Part shown: piece after piece, positions 16,599 to 25,683 of the stretch
Position numbering within the stretch: the stretch's first letter is position 1
Layout of the letters: each line of letters opens with the position of its first letter
Assembly (NCBI GenBank): GCA_910589045.1
Contig: CAJUSH010000001.1
Span: 87,501 to 151,500, forward strand
Source of the DNA: an uncultured Eubacterium sp.
GTDB lineage: Bacteria; Bacillota_A; Clostridia; Lachnospirales; Lachnospiraceae
Direction of reading: 5' to 3'
Length of the DNA: 64,000 nucleotides
The notes under the pieces: generated by a model
Told to the model about the DNA's origin: nothing
The model's database searches: none
What the model saw: the letters and a program-made list of their open reading frames with translations, nothing else
Position numbers and translations under genes: made by a program

Positions 16599-17336
16599 AT
16601 GCAATGGACAAGAGCAGAGTTAAAGGAACGGGCAAAGTTCAGCGTCAGGTCGTTCTACTGGTATTCGGTGCTGGTGGCACTTATTCTGGCATTCATAGGC
16701 GGGGATCTGGGCAGAAGGAGCCACGATAATGCCGAGATTAGCTATACGGGAAATGATGTCGCAGATGCGCTCGGAGACATTTTCATAGGGCCGCTTGGAT
16801 TGTTCTTCGGTCTTGCGATGATCACGATTTTCATAATGGTGGTTGCGGGGATTGTGCTGTCGATCTTTGTGTTCCAGCCGCTGGAGGTCGGATGCAAAAA
16901 ATATTTTCTGGAGGCGAGCGAGGGGCGCTCCTGGCTTGGAAATATGAGCTATGCCTTTAAAAACGGCTATGCAAATGTCGTAGCCTCCATGCTTCTGATG
17001 AACGTATTTATTTTTTTGTGGGGACTTCTTCTGATCATCCCCGGAATTTATAAGAGCTACGAGTACCGGATGATCCCGTACCTTCTGGCGGAGGATTCAA
17101 ACTTAAGCTTTTCCGAGGCAAAGCGCCTTTCCAGTGAGATGATGTATGGCGAAAAGTGGGATACGTTCGTGCTCGACCTGTCGTTTATTCTCTGGAATTT
17201 TTTGTCCGCCCTCACCTGGGGGCTGGTGGGAATATTCTGGGTAAATCCTTACATTCAGTACACGAATGTGGAGCTGTATAAGGTACTTCGAACGAAGGTG
17301 CCCGGCCCCTACTATACCGGAAATAACGAGTGGTAG
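16599..17336 (+). CDS. DUF975-family membrane protein
   Basis: The 245-residue protein begins with the hallmark WTRAELKERAKFSVRSFYWYSVLVALILAF and has five to six hydrophobic segments. It also has the family's PLEVGCKKYFLEA, LLIIPGIYKSYEYRMIPYLLAED and a GEKWDTFVLDLSFILW..L motif. DUF975 proteins are common in Lachnospiraceae, have no assigned function, and may relate to envelope biogenesis. RBS AGGAGGGAGAG precedes ATG 16599. A large hairpin terminates it at 17431-17485. Confidence 0.9.
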   Translation: MQWTRAELKERAKFSVRSFYWYSVLVALILAFIGGDLGRRSHDNAEISYTGNDVADALGDIFIGPLGLFFGLAMITIFIMVVAGIVLSIFVFQPLEVGCKKYFLEASEGRSWLGNMSYAFKNGYANVVASMLLMNVFIFLWGLLLIIPGIYKSYEYRMIPYLLAEDSNLSFSEAKRLSSEMMYGEKWDTFVLDLSFILWNFLSALTWGLVGIFWVNPYIQYTNVELYKVLRTKVPGPYYTGNNEW

Positions 17337-17430
17337 ACGGTTAAGAAAATTGGAACAGAGTGGTTGGAATGTGAATTGTATGCGCATGGCAGAAGCCATG
17401 AGGTGCAGCTCCATCCGGGAAATCTGCAGC

Positions 17431-17485
17431 AAACGCCGCCCTTCGTCCGCTTTTATATTATAGAAAGCGGACGAGGGCGGCGTTT
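17431..17485. terminator. Bidirectional terminator between DUF975 and glycosyltransferase genes
   Basis: Arms of about 22 bases starting AAACGCCGCCCT (17431) and ending AGGGCGGCGTTT (17485) are almost perfectly complementary around a short A/T loop. The two neighbouring genes converge on it. Confidence 0.85.
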
Positions 17486-17502
17486 TTGCGCGTAAATGGG
17501 CA

Positions 17503-18660
17503 TCAGGGAATGCCCCAAAGCCCGCGGGACAATGCAGGCCATGTATAGCGTGCGCCCGCGGCAAGACCCGCGTCTGCGATATGCCGGAGCTTTTCGGGCT
17601 GCCCGAGCAAAAGGCGCAGGCGCTCGCACGCCGCGGGAAGCTCTGAGACATCATAGAAAACCAGCTCCGCTTCATCCGTAAATTCCCGCAAAAGCAGCCT
17701 GGACGGATCGGTGGCCGCGACGGAGCCGTTCAGCAGCGCGGAAAAAACGCGGTCGTGAAAGCCGGCCTTAAATTCCGGCATGAGATTGAGCGTGATGCGG
17801 CTGTGTGCCATGAGGGAAAAGCTTTCGGTGAAGGGGACCGCCGGATGAACGGTGACGGTGCTCCCGGCGGGGAGACGAAGCTTTTCCCAGTCCGCGCCGA
17901 AAAGATGCAGGGGAAGGCGTGCCTGATCCGCGGCGAGAACGAGCGCACGGCGACGGAAGGCCCGCACATAGGTGTCCGCTAAAAAGCAGCTCTGCACGAA
18001 CAGGGGCATGGACTCGGGCAGGTAGGAGTCAAGCGCATCGCCAAGGTCGAAAATGGCGCCTTCGATGGTCTTTTGCGGATGCGTTAGCAGCTCCTCAATC
18101 AACAGGCGCAGATCTGCCCGGATGAAGGAGGGGAGCTGGCGGATCGCCGCACCGATTTCGTCCGGATCGGTGTAGGTTCCGGAAAAAAGCACAGGTATCT
18201 CCCGTTCGCAAATGGGAAGTACATGCGCTGTGCCAGGAGATCCGGTGGCAGCCCACAGTCCGGTGCTTTTTATGTGGGGATAATACGCGGCGACATAGGC
18301 GGCGTGGTTTTCATCCAGGCAGCGCACATGATAGTTTTTCAGCCTGCATTTTAACGAGTCGTGGTGATAGAGGGGATGATCGAGCAATAGATTAAAGAAG
18401 GGAGCGTCGATTTCATCCAGAAAATAGCCGCCCTCCTCCGTCGTGATTCTGGGTGCGCCGCAGTTGCAGCCGATCACGGCGTCAAAATGTGCTCCCGCAA
18501 GCTGACCGAGCTGCTCCGGCGGCTGTTCGGCGGCGGAAAAGATGACGACTTCATCACCCCGGGCGCGCAGGAGGCGCTCGATCTGGTCGGTGAAATAGGT
18601 GTAAGAGCCGTAGCAGACCTGCTGCAGCTGTAAAATCAGGTATTTTTTTAATTTTTTCAT
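17503..18660 (-). CDS. CgeB-like glycosyltransferase (Glyco_trans_1_2 / DUF3880 type)
   Basis: The start at 18660 (MKKLKKYLIL, 385 residues) is chosen over an upstream in-frame ATG because AAAGGGG lies about 8 bases before it. The N-terminal half is a Rossmann-like domain with DAVIGCNCGAPRITTEEG and DAPFFNLLLDHPLYHH. The C-terminal half has the conserved nucleotide-sugar block SLMAHSRITLNLMPEFKAGFHDRVFSALLNGSVAATD. These match CgeB-like proteins that glycosylate spore or surface proteins and flagellin in Firmicutes; the acceptor is unknown. It is a single-gene unit transcribed against its neighbours. Confidence 0.82.
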   Translation of the reverse strand: MKKLKKYLILQLQQVCYGSYTYFTDQIERLLRARGDEVVIFSAAEQPPEQLGQLAGAHFDAVIGCNCGAPRITTEEGGYFLDEIDAPFFNLLLDHPLYHHDSLKCRLKNYHVRCLDENHAAYVAAYYPHIKSTGLWAATGSPGTAHVLPICEREIPVLFSGTYTDPDEIGAAIRQLPSFIRADLRLLIEELLTHPQKTIEGAIFDLGDALDSYLPESMPLFVQSCFLADTYVRAFRRRALVLAADQARLPLHLFGADWEKLRLPAGSTVTVHPAVPFTESFSLMAHSRITLNLMPEFKAGFHDRVFSALLNGSVAATDPSRLLLREFTDEAELVFYDVSELPAACERLRLLLGQPEKLRHIADAGLAAGARYTWPALSRGLWGIP

Positions 18661-18770
18661 GGATGCGACCCCTTTGAATTGAGTTTCTTTTACGTATATA
18701 TTTAATATAGTACCATTTGGTGGCAAGGGCGGCAAGACCTGACAGAAAAGGATCGGAAATTGGAATGTTA

Positions 18771-18797
18771 GTTACTTTTCACGGAGTGAACAGCAAC
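18771..18797. repeat. 27-bp palindrome sharing the MITE terminus
   Basis: GTTACTTTTCAC (18771-18782), GGA, GTGAACAGCAAC (18786-18797) forms a palindrome with 10 of 12 arm positions matched. The left arm is identical to the left end of the 146-bp element. A related 27-bp palindrome lies at 28881-28907. Confidence 0.65.
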
Positions 18798-18819
18798 CGT
18801 AAGACGAACACACGTTGCG

Positions 18820-18848
18820 TTGACTTTCGCGCTTTTTTTCGATAGACT
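18820..18848 (+). promoter_or_regulatory. Promoter of the GH25 lysozyme gene
   Basis: TTGACT (18820-18825), 17 bases, TAGACT (18843-18848). Confidence 0.6.
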
Positions 18849-18921
18849 TACGGCAGGCAATGCGCTGTGCGCACGAAAGAGGGAAGGTAACAGGGAAACA
18901 GTGAGATTTACAGGAGGATTT

Positions 18922-21156
18922 ATGAGCGGATACATACGAAAGTTTTTGGCAGCCGGATTATGTTTTGCAACGGCAACACTGTGTATGCCTGCGCAGCTCA
19001 CCTATGCGGTGAATGCGAAGGAGACAGACACGCCGGGGATCACGGCCGGAGCGGCTGCTTTGGACGGATCAGGAACGGCGGTCGGGGCGGCTGCTTCGGG
19101 CGAACCGGAAACAGCGGCCGGGGCGGCTGCTTCGGGTGAACCGGGAACAGCGGTCAGGGCGGCTGGTTCGGAGGACGCGGGCGCAGCGCCCGAGGAGATT
19201 AGCATTACGGACGATACGGTCGCGGTGCCAACAGTGCTCAGCGCGCCGGTGCTCACGGCTGAGTCGGTGGGCTATAACTCGGCGAAGCTTGTGTGGAATG
19301 CGGTGGAGAACGGGGTCAGCTACGAGCTGCAGCAGTCGGCGGACAAGAAAAATTATACGACGCTTGTCACACTCACGTCGGGGCAGGAGCTGAGTTATCA
19401 TGCGCAGGATCTGTATACGGGGACAAATACATTTTTTCGTGTGATCGTTACGGGAGCTTCCGGTGCGAAGGCAATATCCGCACGGTTGAAGGTGAAGCCG
19501 GCGATGACGGCACCTGCGGTTACAAAAATGGAGCCAAACGGCTCAAATAAAGTGGATCTGGCGTGGACGGCTGTCGAGGGCGCGGATTTTTACCGTGTCT
19601 ACCGCAGCAAGACACAGACCGGCGGCTATACCAGGGTAAAGACCGTGTATGAAACCAGTTATACGAACACGGTTCCGGCTGTGGGTACTTACTATTATAA
19701 AATTATGCCGATGCGCTATAATCCGGACGGCAAAAAGGTGCGCGGAAAATGCTCCGCACCCCAGAGCGTGAAGCTGCAGACGGATGCACCGACTATTACA
19801 TCGGTTACAAATTCGGCGGGCAACTCGCTTACCGTGGCCTGGAGCGCGGTGAAGAATGCGGCGGGCTACGCGGTTTACCGCAGCCTGGAAAAGAGCAGCG
19901 GCTACAAGCTCGTGAAGGAGCTGGATAAAAATACTCTCACATGGACGGACACGGCTGTGGAGGCGGGAACGATCTATTATTATAAGGTAAGCGCTGCCCT
20001 GTCGGCAGGCGGTACATACGGAACAAAATCCGCGGCGAAATCCAAGTGGACGGTCTCGGATGCGCCGGGTGATCTGAAGGCGGTACAGGACGGCGGCGGC
20101 AACGTGAAGCTGAGCTGGACAGCGACGAAGGGGACGACCTCATACACGATCTACCGTGCACAGGGGGGCGGCGACTATGCGCAGATCGCCATCAAGGTGA
20201 CGGGCACTTCCTACACCGACAGCGGCCTGATTGCCGGGGAGAGCTATTCCTACCAGATTGAAGCAGTGCACGGCTCCCTTGTGAGCGAGCGGAGCAAGGC
20301 GGTGACGGTTACCCTGGGTGAGCTAAAGGTAAACACCCGCACGCTTTACCTCGGGCCTGGTGTGTCCAGGAAACTAACGGCTGCAAGCGAGATCTCCGGC
20401 GGGGTTACATGGACCAGTGAGGACCCTTCCGTTGCAACGGTGGACGGGGACGGAACGGTGACGGGCGTGGCTGCCGGAAAGACGACTGTATATGCGGAGA
20501 TCGAAGGTGTCACGGCACCCGTGACGGTTACGGTGACGGACTGCAGAATCAACGGCATTGATGTGTCCAAGTGGCAGCAGGCCATTGACTGGAAAACAGT
20601 GAAGGCTTCCGGCATCCAGTTTGTGATGCTGCGGGCGACTTACGGAACGTCCGTCGATAACCAGTTTGAGACCTATTACAGCGGTGCAACGCAGCAGGGG
20701 ATCAAGGTGGGAGTTTACTGCTATACCCGGGCGAAGAACGTGGAGGAGGGTATTGCGGAGGCGGAGTATCTGATCAAGCTTCTGGACGGCAGAAAGCTGG
20801 ACTATCCGGTTGCCCTGGATCTGGAGGATGAGCTGCAGATCAAAAATATGAACAAGGCGGCGCGCACGGAGCTGATTTTGGAATATAAGCGGATCGTGGA
20901 GGAGGCAGGCTATCAGTTTGTCGTCTACTCGAATTTGAACTGGCTGACAAATTATATTGATCAGAGCAAGCTGGAGGAGGAGAACGTAGATATCTGGATC
21001 GCGCGCTACCGCACCCAGAGCCTTGGCCACGGCTATGACGGCGGAGGTGACGTGACGATGTGGCAGTATTCCAGCACCGGACAGGTGGACGGCATTCTGG
21101 ACGCTTACGGGCGGTATATCAATGTAGATTTGGATGTAAGCTATGAGGACTATTGA
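18922..21156 (+). CDS. Secreted GH25 lysozyme (muramidase) with FN3 and BIG2 modules
   Basis: ATG 18922 behind AGGAGG gives 744 residues with a signal peptide (KFLAAGLCFATATLCMPAQLTYA). Residues ~40-85 are four 12-residue Ala/Gly-rich units (GAAASGEPETAA type). Four FN3-like domains (~110-475) repeat W.A...A..Y.VYRS, and a BIG2-like domain spans ~475-540. The C-terminal ~200 residues are a GH25 catalytic domain: INGIDVSKWQQAIDWK, FVMLRATYG, GVYCYTRA, LDLEDE (the catalytic DxE) and VTMWQYSSTGQVDGI. GH25 enzymes cut the MurNAc-GlcNAc bond of peptidoglycan. The end overlaps murI by 14 bases, so a cell-wall remodelling and precursor unit is likely. Confidence 0.93.
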   Translation: MSGYIRKFLAAGLCFATATLCMPAQLTYAVNAKETDTPGITAGAAALDGSGTAVGAAASGEPETAAGAAASGEPGTAVRAAGSEDAGAAPEEISITDDTVAVPTVLSAPVLTAESVGYNSAKLVWNAVENGVSYELQQSADKKNYTTLVTLTSGQELSYHAQDLYTGTNTFFRVIVTGASGAKAISARLKVKPAMTAPAVTKMEPNGSNKVDLAWTAVEGADFYRVYRSKTQTGGYTRVKTVYETSYTNTVPAVGTYYYKIMPMRYNPDGKKVRGKCSAPQSVKLQTDAPTITSVTNSAGNSLTVAWSAVKNAAGYAVYRSLEKSSGYKLVKELDKNTLTWTDTAVEAGTIYYYKVSAALSAGGTYGTKSAAKSKWTVSDAPGDLKAVQDGGGNVKLSWTATKGTTSYTIYRAQGGGDYAQIAIKVTGTSYTDSGLIAGESYSYQIEAVHGSLVSERSKAVTVTLGELKVNTRTLYLGPGVSRKLTAASEISGGVTWTSEDPSVATVDGDGTVTGVAAGKTTVYAEIEGVTAPVTVTVTDCRINGIDVSKWQQAIDWKTVKASGIQFVMLRATYGTSVDNQFETYYSGATQQGIKVGVYCYTRAKNVEEGIAEAEYLIKLLDGRKLDYPVALDLEDELQIKNMNKAARTELILEYKRIVEEAGYQFVVYSNLNWLTNYIDQSKLEEENVDIWIARYRTQSLGHGYDGGGDVTMWQYSSTGQVDGILDAYGRYINVDLDVSYEDY
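19051..19194 (+). repeat. 36-bp tandem repeat within the GH25 lysozyme gene
   Basis: About four in-frame 36-bp units encode GAAA-type 12-residue repeats between the signal peptide and the first FN3 domain. The two central units differ at only a few bases. Confidence 0.7.
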
Positions 21157-21943
21157 TGCGCAGATGCAGATGAAAAAAAAACAGCCAATCGGTGTGTTTG
21201 ACTCCGGTGTGGGCGGTATCAGCGTCTTAAAGGAGCTGAAAAAGATCATGCCCAATGAGAACTATATCTATCTGGGGGATTCAAGGAATGCACCCTACGG
21301 CACGAAAACGCTGGAGGAGGTGCGCCGGCTGACGTTCCACAATGCAAGGCTTTTGCTGCAGGAGGGGGCGAAGGGGCTGGTGGTGGCGTGCAACACGGCC
21401 ACCAGCGCCGCGGTGCGCCTTATGCGCAGCATGTATCCCGATTTACCCATCGTAGGTATTGAGCCTGCGCTCAAGCCCGCCGCTCTGCAGAAGGAGCATC
21501 CGCGGGTGCTTGTCATGGCGACGCCCATGACGGTGGGGCAGGAAAAGTTTACACAGCTCATGATGCGCTATGAAAAAAAGGCGGATATTTACCCGCTGCC
21601 CTGCCCGGGGCTGATGGAATTTATCGAGGCGGGGGATTTGGACAGCGGACGGCTTAGGGATTTTTTGAAGGAGCTCTTAGCGCCCTATCTCGACAAGCAT
21701 CTGGATTCGGTAGTGCTGGGCTGTACCCACTATCCCTTTGCGCGGCGGATGATTCAGGAGATTGTGGGGGATGACGTGACGATTTTTGACGGCGGCGGCG
21801 GCACGGCGCGGGAGATGAAGCGGCGCCTGGCGGCGGCAGAGCTTTTAAGCCCTTCAGCGGAGAGCGGCTGGGTGAAATTTGAGAACAGCCTGGCAACCCT
21901 GGAGGAGCTTGCCTTATGCCGGCGGCTGCTGGAGAGAGAATAA
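21143..21943 (+). CDS. murI: Glutamate racemase
   Basis: The protein supplies D-glutamate for peptidoglycan. Both catalytic cysteines are present, in VVACNTATSAA (~80) and VLGCTHYPFA (~193), with the substrate motifs IGVFDSGVGGISVL and YLGDSRNAPYG. The first ATG at 21143 overlaps the lysozyme gene by 14 bases; ATG 21164, after GAGGA at 21146-21150, is also possible and would remove seven residues. The length (259-266) is normal. Overlap with the preceding muramidase gene points to coupled translation. Confidence 0.96.
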   Translation: MRTIDAQMQMKKKQPIGVFDSGVGGISVLKELKKIMPNENYIYLGDSRNAPYGTKTLEEVRRLTFHNARLLLQEGAKGLVVACNTATSAAVRLMRSMYPDLPIVGIEPALKPAALQKEHPRVLVMATPMTVGQEKFTQLMMRYEKKADIYPLPCPGLMEFIEAGDLDSGRLRDFLKELLAPYLDKHLDSVVLGCTHYPFARRMIQEIVGDDVTIFDGGGGTAREMKRRLAAAELLSPSAESGWVKFENSLATLEELALCRRLLERE

Positions 21944-22024
21944 TTGGATGGGAGCGGTTCGGGCGCCTGCTGCGGGAACCGCAAAACACAGGGAAGAAAA
22001 ACAGCTACGGACAGGAGATATTTT

Positions 22025-23614
22025 ATGTGTAAGAGGAAGAATTTAGGCGGCTTATTATCCGGAGTGCTTGCATTGGCGCTTGCGGTGACGGCGCCGCTTG
22101 AGGGAGCGATGATTTTTGCATCCGGCGCGCAGACAGATGCGCAGGCCGGGGCAGAGACAAAAAACGGAAGGATCGACTTTGTGGCGGAAGAGATTTCGCG
22201 GGTCGTCTCGGAGGGCGGCGGCGCATCTTTCCGCAGCATCACGGCGTCTTTGCGGCAGTATGAGGCTGACTGCTACAGCAGCGATTACTATTACAGCAAG
22301 CTTCCCGCAAAGGAGCAGCTGCTCTATGAGCGGTTGGATGCGGCCTGCGGGGAGCTGCTCACTGGCACGGGAAACGCAGCGACCTATGAGGTCAACAGCG
22401 GCGGCAAGACGGTGACGAGGCGTGGGACAAAAACAGTGAGCACACTGGGGCTGACCCAGGATCAGGTCAAGAAGGTGCAGAGCCTGTTTGTCTACGCAAA
22501 CCCCCAGTACTATTTTTTAAACACGATTTTATTTACGACGAACAAAAACACATGTGCACTTGGCATTTATGATACATTTGCCTCGGGCAGCGACCGGGCG
22601 GCGGCTACCGAGGATGTATTTGACCGGCTGGGGGATCTGCAGGCGCAGGTAAAAACCGGCGGAAGTCTCTATGAGACGGACAGCCGGATTCACGACCTGC
22701 TGTGTGCCTATCTGATCTATTTAAGCGACGGGGACGCACTGAGAGATTATACGGACCCGTACTATACACAGTCCATTTACGGTGCGCTCATGGACGGCGA
22801 TACGGTGTGCGCGGGCTATACGAAGCTGTATGTGGCACTGGCAAATTATTTCGGCATTGACTGTATTGCGGTCACGAGCGATGCCCATGCATGGAATCAG
22901 GTGCGCTACGGCGACCACTGGTACATCGTTGATCTGACCTGGGATGATACGACGAACAGTAAAAATTATTCCTATCTCAGCCGGCAGCAGATGATGGCGA
23001 AGGATCAGGACAGCGACCATGTGGAGAAGAGCTTCTATAGGAATATTCTGCCGGCAGCGGATGCAGAATTTTCAAACAGCTTAAAGACGATGAAGGGACT
23101 GGAACAGCCGCAGGTGCAGGTGAGCGATACGGCGACGGGACTGACGATTACGATGGAGTCCGGCGAGGGCGATATTTACTATACCCTGGACGGGACGAAG
23201 CCCACAGCCTCGGATCTGTATACGGAACCGATTGTGCTCACGGACGGCGGCACGTATATTGTGACGGCGGTTGCGGCGCGTGAGGGAATGCTGGAAAGCG
23301 CTTATGAGATTTTCCCGGTGCGCATTGCAGGGGGAGGTGTGACTATTTCCCTCGCTGAAAATGTTTCCGGCAAAAAGATTAAGGTACAGTACAAAACAAA
23401 TAAGAGCTTTGAGGGCTATGAGGTGAGCTATGCCTCAAAGAAGGATTTCCGGAATCAGAAATCCGCGAAGGTGGCGGGAACTGCCGTGACGATCAGCGGG
23501 CTGAAAAAGGGAACAACCTACTACATCCGTGTGCGCGGCTATAAGAAGGACGTTTATGGAAATTATTTTTATACGCCCTATTCCAAGACGAAAAAGGTAA
23601 AGGTTACAAAATAA
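22025..23614 (+). CDS. Secreted transglutaminase-like protein with chitobiase-C and FN3-like domains
   Basis: ATG 22025 after ACAGGAGA gives 529 residues with an N-terminal signal sequence (KNLGGLLSGVLALALAVTAPLEGA). A transglutaminase-like domain lies at ~215-330 with Cys in VCAGYTKLYVALANYFG, His in SDAHAWNQV and Asp in IVDLTWDDT. A ~65-residue CHB_HEX_C-like domain follows (GDIYYTLDGTKPTASD). A final FN3-like domain contains YEVSYASKKDF and YYIRVRGYKK and ends in KVKVTK. The papain-like triad is intact, but the substrate is unknown. The protein resembles other secreted transglutaminase-like proteins of Lachnospiraceae. It follows murI by 81 bases and precedes the EAL gene by 6 bases, so it may be cotranscribed with both. 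Confidence 0.88.
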   Translation: MCKRKNLGGLLSGVLALALAVTAPLEGAMIFASGAQTDAQAGAETKNGRIDFVAEEISRVVSEGGGASFRSITASLRQYEADCYSSDYYYSKLPAKEQLLYERLDAACGELLTGTGNAATYEVNSGGKTVTRRGTKTVSTLGLTQDQVKKVQSLFVYANPQYYFLNTILFTTNKNTCALGIYDTFASGSDRAAATEDVFDRLGDLQAQVKTGGSLYETDSRIHDLLCAYLIYLSDGDALRDYTDPYYTQSIYGALMDGDTVCAGYTKLYVALANYFGIDCIAVTSDAHAWNQVRYGDHWYIVDLTWDDTTNSKNYSYLSRQQMMAKDQDSDHVEKSFYRNILPAADAEFSNSLKTMKGLEQPQVQVSDTATGLTITMESGEGDIYYTLDGTKPTASDLYTEPIVLTDGGTYIVTAVAAREGMLESAYEIFPVRIAGGGVTISLAENVSGKKIKVQYKTNKSFEGYEVSYASKKDFRNQKSAKVAGTAVTISGLKKGTTYYIRVRGYKKDVYGNYFYTPYSKTKKVKVTK

Positions 23615-23620
23615 CCGGAC

Positions 23621-25672
23621 ATGGCAAAATCAAAAAAGGATAAACTGAAAAAACTGAAAAGGAAACGGTTTTGGCCGTCGGTTGTCGTATTTTTGCTGTT
23701 CACATCCGTATGTACGGGCATCGTCATCCTGGCGGTGGATTTATTTTCCACCTATATCATGGGAACAAAGTTTACCAACTTCTATACGCAGGCCACGAAT
23801 CTGAGCATGTTCGTGGAACGGCGCATAGAGCAGGGGGAGGACATCGCTGACGTGGTGGGACGTCTGGAGGAATACAACCGGGAACCTATCGAGATGTATG
23901 TGACGGACGCGTGGGGACGGGAAGCGGCCTTAATCGGAAAAAACAGACCGAGACTGGACCAGGTGCTGGAATGGTCCTTCGGGGAGGAGCTGTTTATCAT
24001 CCTCCCGGATAACACCTGGAGCTATGGGGTGCAGGAGGCAGCGGATATTTTGAATCTGCCCCTTGCCCGGCTGGCGGGCAATGCCTTTCGGGAAATGTCC
24101 TGGCGAGACCCGGGCAGACGCAGCCTGTGGCTGCAGGATACGATCCTGGAGCAGAGCTTCTGGATGCGCATCCCGACAGTGACGGAGGATTACCGCTTTT
24201 ATATGCTGTGCAGGCTGCAGATTCAGAGACAGGACATCATCTATGCGATGCTGCTGGGCGGGATAGCGATTGTCATGATGCTCATCCCTCTCGTTTTCCT
24301 GTTTGTCAATGCGGTGGCAAACATTCATATGCAGCGGGAGGTCACAAAGCTTCTGTACATGGATGCCGTGACGCTTGGCCGCAACTGGCTTTATTTCCAG
24401 GGCGCCGCGGGAAAAATGCTTGGCCGTATCTTAAACGGGCGAAAGGCATATGCGATGATCAATCTGCATATGGAGCGCTACGCAAATTATATATCGTGCT
24501 ATGGGAGCAGACAGGGGGAGGAGCTGTTGGAGTGCATGGACAGCTTCCTTCGTGCGCGTATGGGGCGCTTTGAGCTTTTCGGACATTACGGAAGCGCCGA
24601 TTTCGGCTTGCTCTTCCGGTGCGAGGGCACGAATGCTGAGGCGTGGAAAGCGTACTGTCACCGCAGGCTGCGCTCCCTCATGGCGGAGCTGGCAGGCCTG
24701 CAGCCGGAGCGCAAGCTCCACTTCCATGCAGGTGTGTGCATGGTTCCGCCGGTTGCTGCGGAAAAGGGAAACCGCCTTGGCAGACGCCGCGAGGTAGACG
24801 TTGATCAGCTGTTCAGCTATGCCAACACCGCGCAGAGCGCGAGCCACAATGAGGCGGAGCAGATTTTCTTTTTTGACGAGACGATGCTGGCGGACCAGAG
24901 CTGGGAGCTGTGGGTAGAGAACAATATGGACGCGGCGCTGGCGGCGGGAGAGTTTCAGGTTTATTTACAGCCCAAGTACAGCCCTGCGGATGAGCGGCTG
25001 GTGGGCGCGGAGGCGCTGGTGCGCTGGAACAGTCCCGAGAAGGGGCTGATCCAGCCGTCGCGTTTTATCCCGATTTTTGAGGAAAACGGATTTATTACGA
25101 AGCTGGATGATTTTATGATCGCGCAGGTGTCAAAGCTCCTTGCGGAGTGGACGGTGCAGGGAAAACGGATGGTTCCGGTTTCCGTCAACGTTTCACGGGC
25201 GCATTTTGCGCTGGAGGGGCTGGCGGAGCACATCAGCCAGCTTGTGGACAGCTACGGGCCCAGGCATGAGCTGCTGGAGCTGGAGGTGACGGAGAGCGCC
25301 TTCTTTGACGATAAGGAGATTCTCATCAGCACGGTAAAGCAGCTGAAGGTATATGGCTTTTCGATTTCCATGGATGATTTCGGCGCGGGCTATTCGTCGC
25401 TGAATTCTCTGAAGGATATCCCGCTTGACGTGTTAAAGCTTGACGGTGAATTTTTCCGCGGAAGTGACGAGAGCGGGCGGGGCGCCGTCATCGTGGAGGA
25501 GGCCATCCGCCTGGCGCGCGAGCTGAACATGCGCGTGGTAGCGGAGGGGGTCGAGCGCCGGGAGCAGGTGGATTTTCTGGCGTGCCTTGGCTGCGACATG
25601 ATTCAGGGCTTTTATTATGCAAAGCCCATGCCGGTGGAGGAATTTGAAGCCCGGGCCGCCCGGGATTGCTGA
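23621..25672 (+). CDS. Membrane c-di-GMP phosphodiesterase (degenerate GGDEF plus EAL)
   Basis: The 683-residue protein has a basic N-terminus, one transmembrane helix (~17-40), an extracytoplasmic region (~40-200), a second helix (~205-230), a degenerate GGDEF domain (~235-385) and an EAL domain (~420-675). The cyclase site reads YGSADF instead of GGDEF, so no synthesis is expected. The EAL domain looks active: AEALVRW, VSVNVSRAHF, LELEVTES, MDDFGAGYSSL, LKLDGEF and VVAEGVE are all present. It should hydrolyse c-di-GMP to pGpG in response to an external signal. The start lies 6 bases after the previous stop with only a weak RBS. The kinase gene follows by 11 bases. Confidence 0.92.
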   Translation: MAKSKKDKLKKLKRKRFWPSVVVFLLFTSVCTGIVILAVDLFSTYIMGTKFTNFYTQATNLSMFVERRIEQGEDIADVVGRLEEYNREPIEMYVTDAWGREAALIGKNRPRLDQVLEWSFGEELFIILPDNTWSYGVQEAADILNLPLARLAGNAFREMSWRDPGRRSLWLQDTILEQSFWMRIPTVTEDYRFYMLCRLQIQRQDIIYAMLLGGIAIVMMLIPLVFLFVNAVANIHMQREVTKLLYMDAVTLGRNWLYFQGAAGKMLGRILNGRKAYAMINLHMERYANYISCYGSRQGEELLECMDSFLRARMGRFELFGHYGSADFGLLFRCEGTNAEAWKAYCHRRLRSLMAELAGLQPERKLHFHAGVCMVPPVAAEKGNRLGRRREVDVDQLFSYANTAQSASHNEAEQIFFFDETMLADQSWELWVENNMDAALAAGEFQVYLQPKYSPADERLVGAEALVRWNSPEKGLIQPSRFIPIFEENGFITKLDDFMIAQVSKLLAEWTVQGKRMVPVSVNVSRAHFALEGLAEHISQLVDSYGPRHELLELEVTESAFFDDKEILISTVKQLKVYGFSISMDDFGAGYSSLNSLKDIPLDVLKLDGEFFRGSDESGRGAVIVEEAIRLARELNMRVVAEGVERREQVDFLACLGCDMIQGFYYAKPMPVEEFEARAARDC

Positions 25673-25683
25673 GGAGGAAGCGG

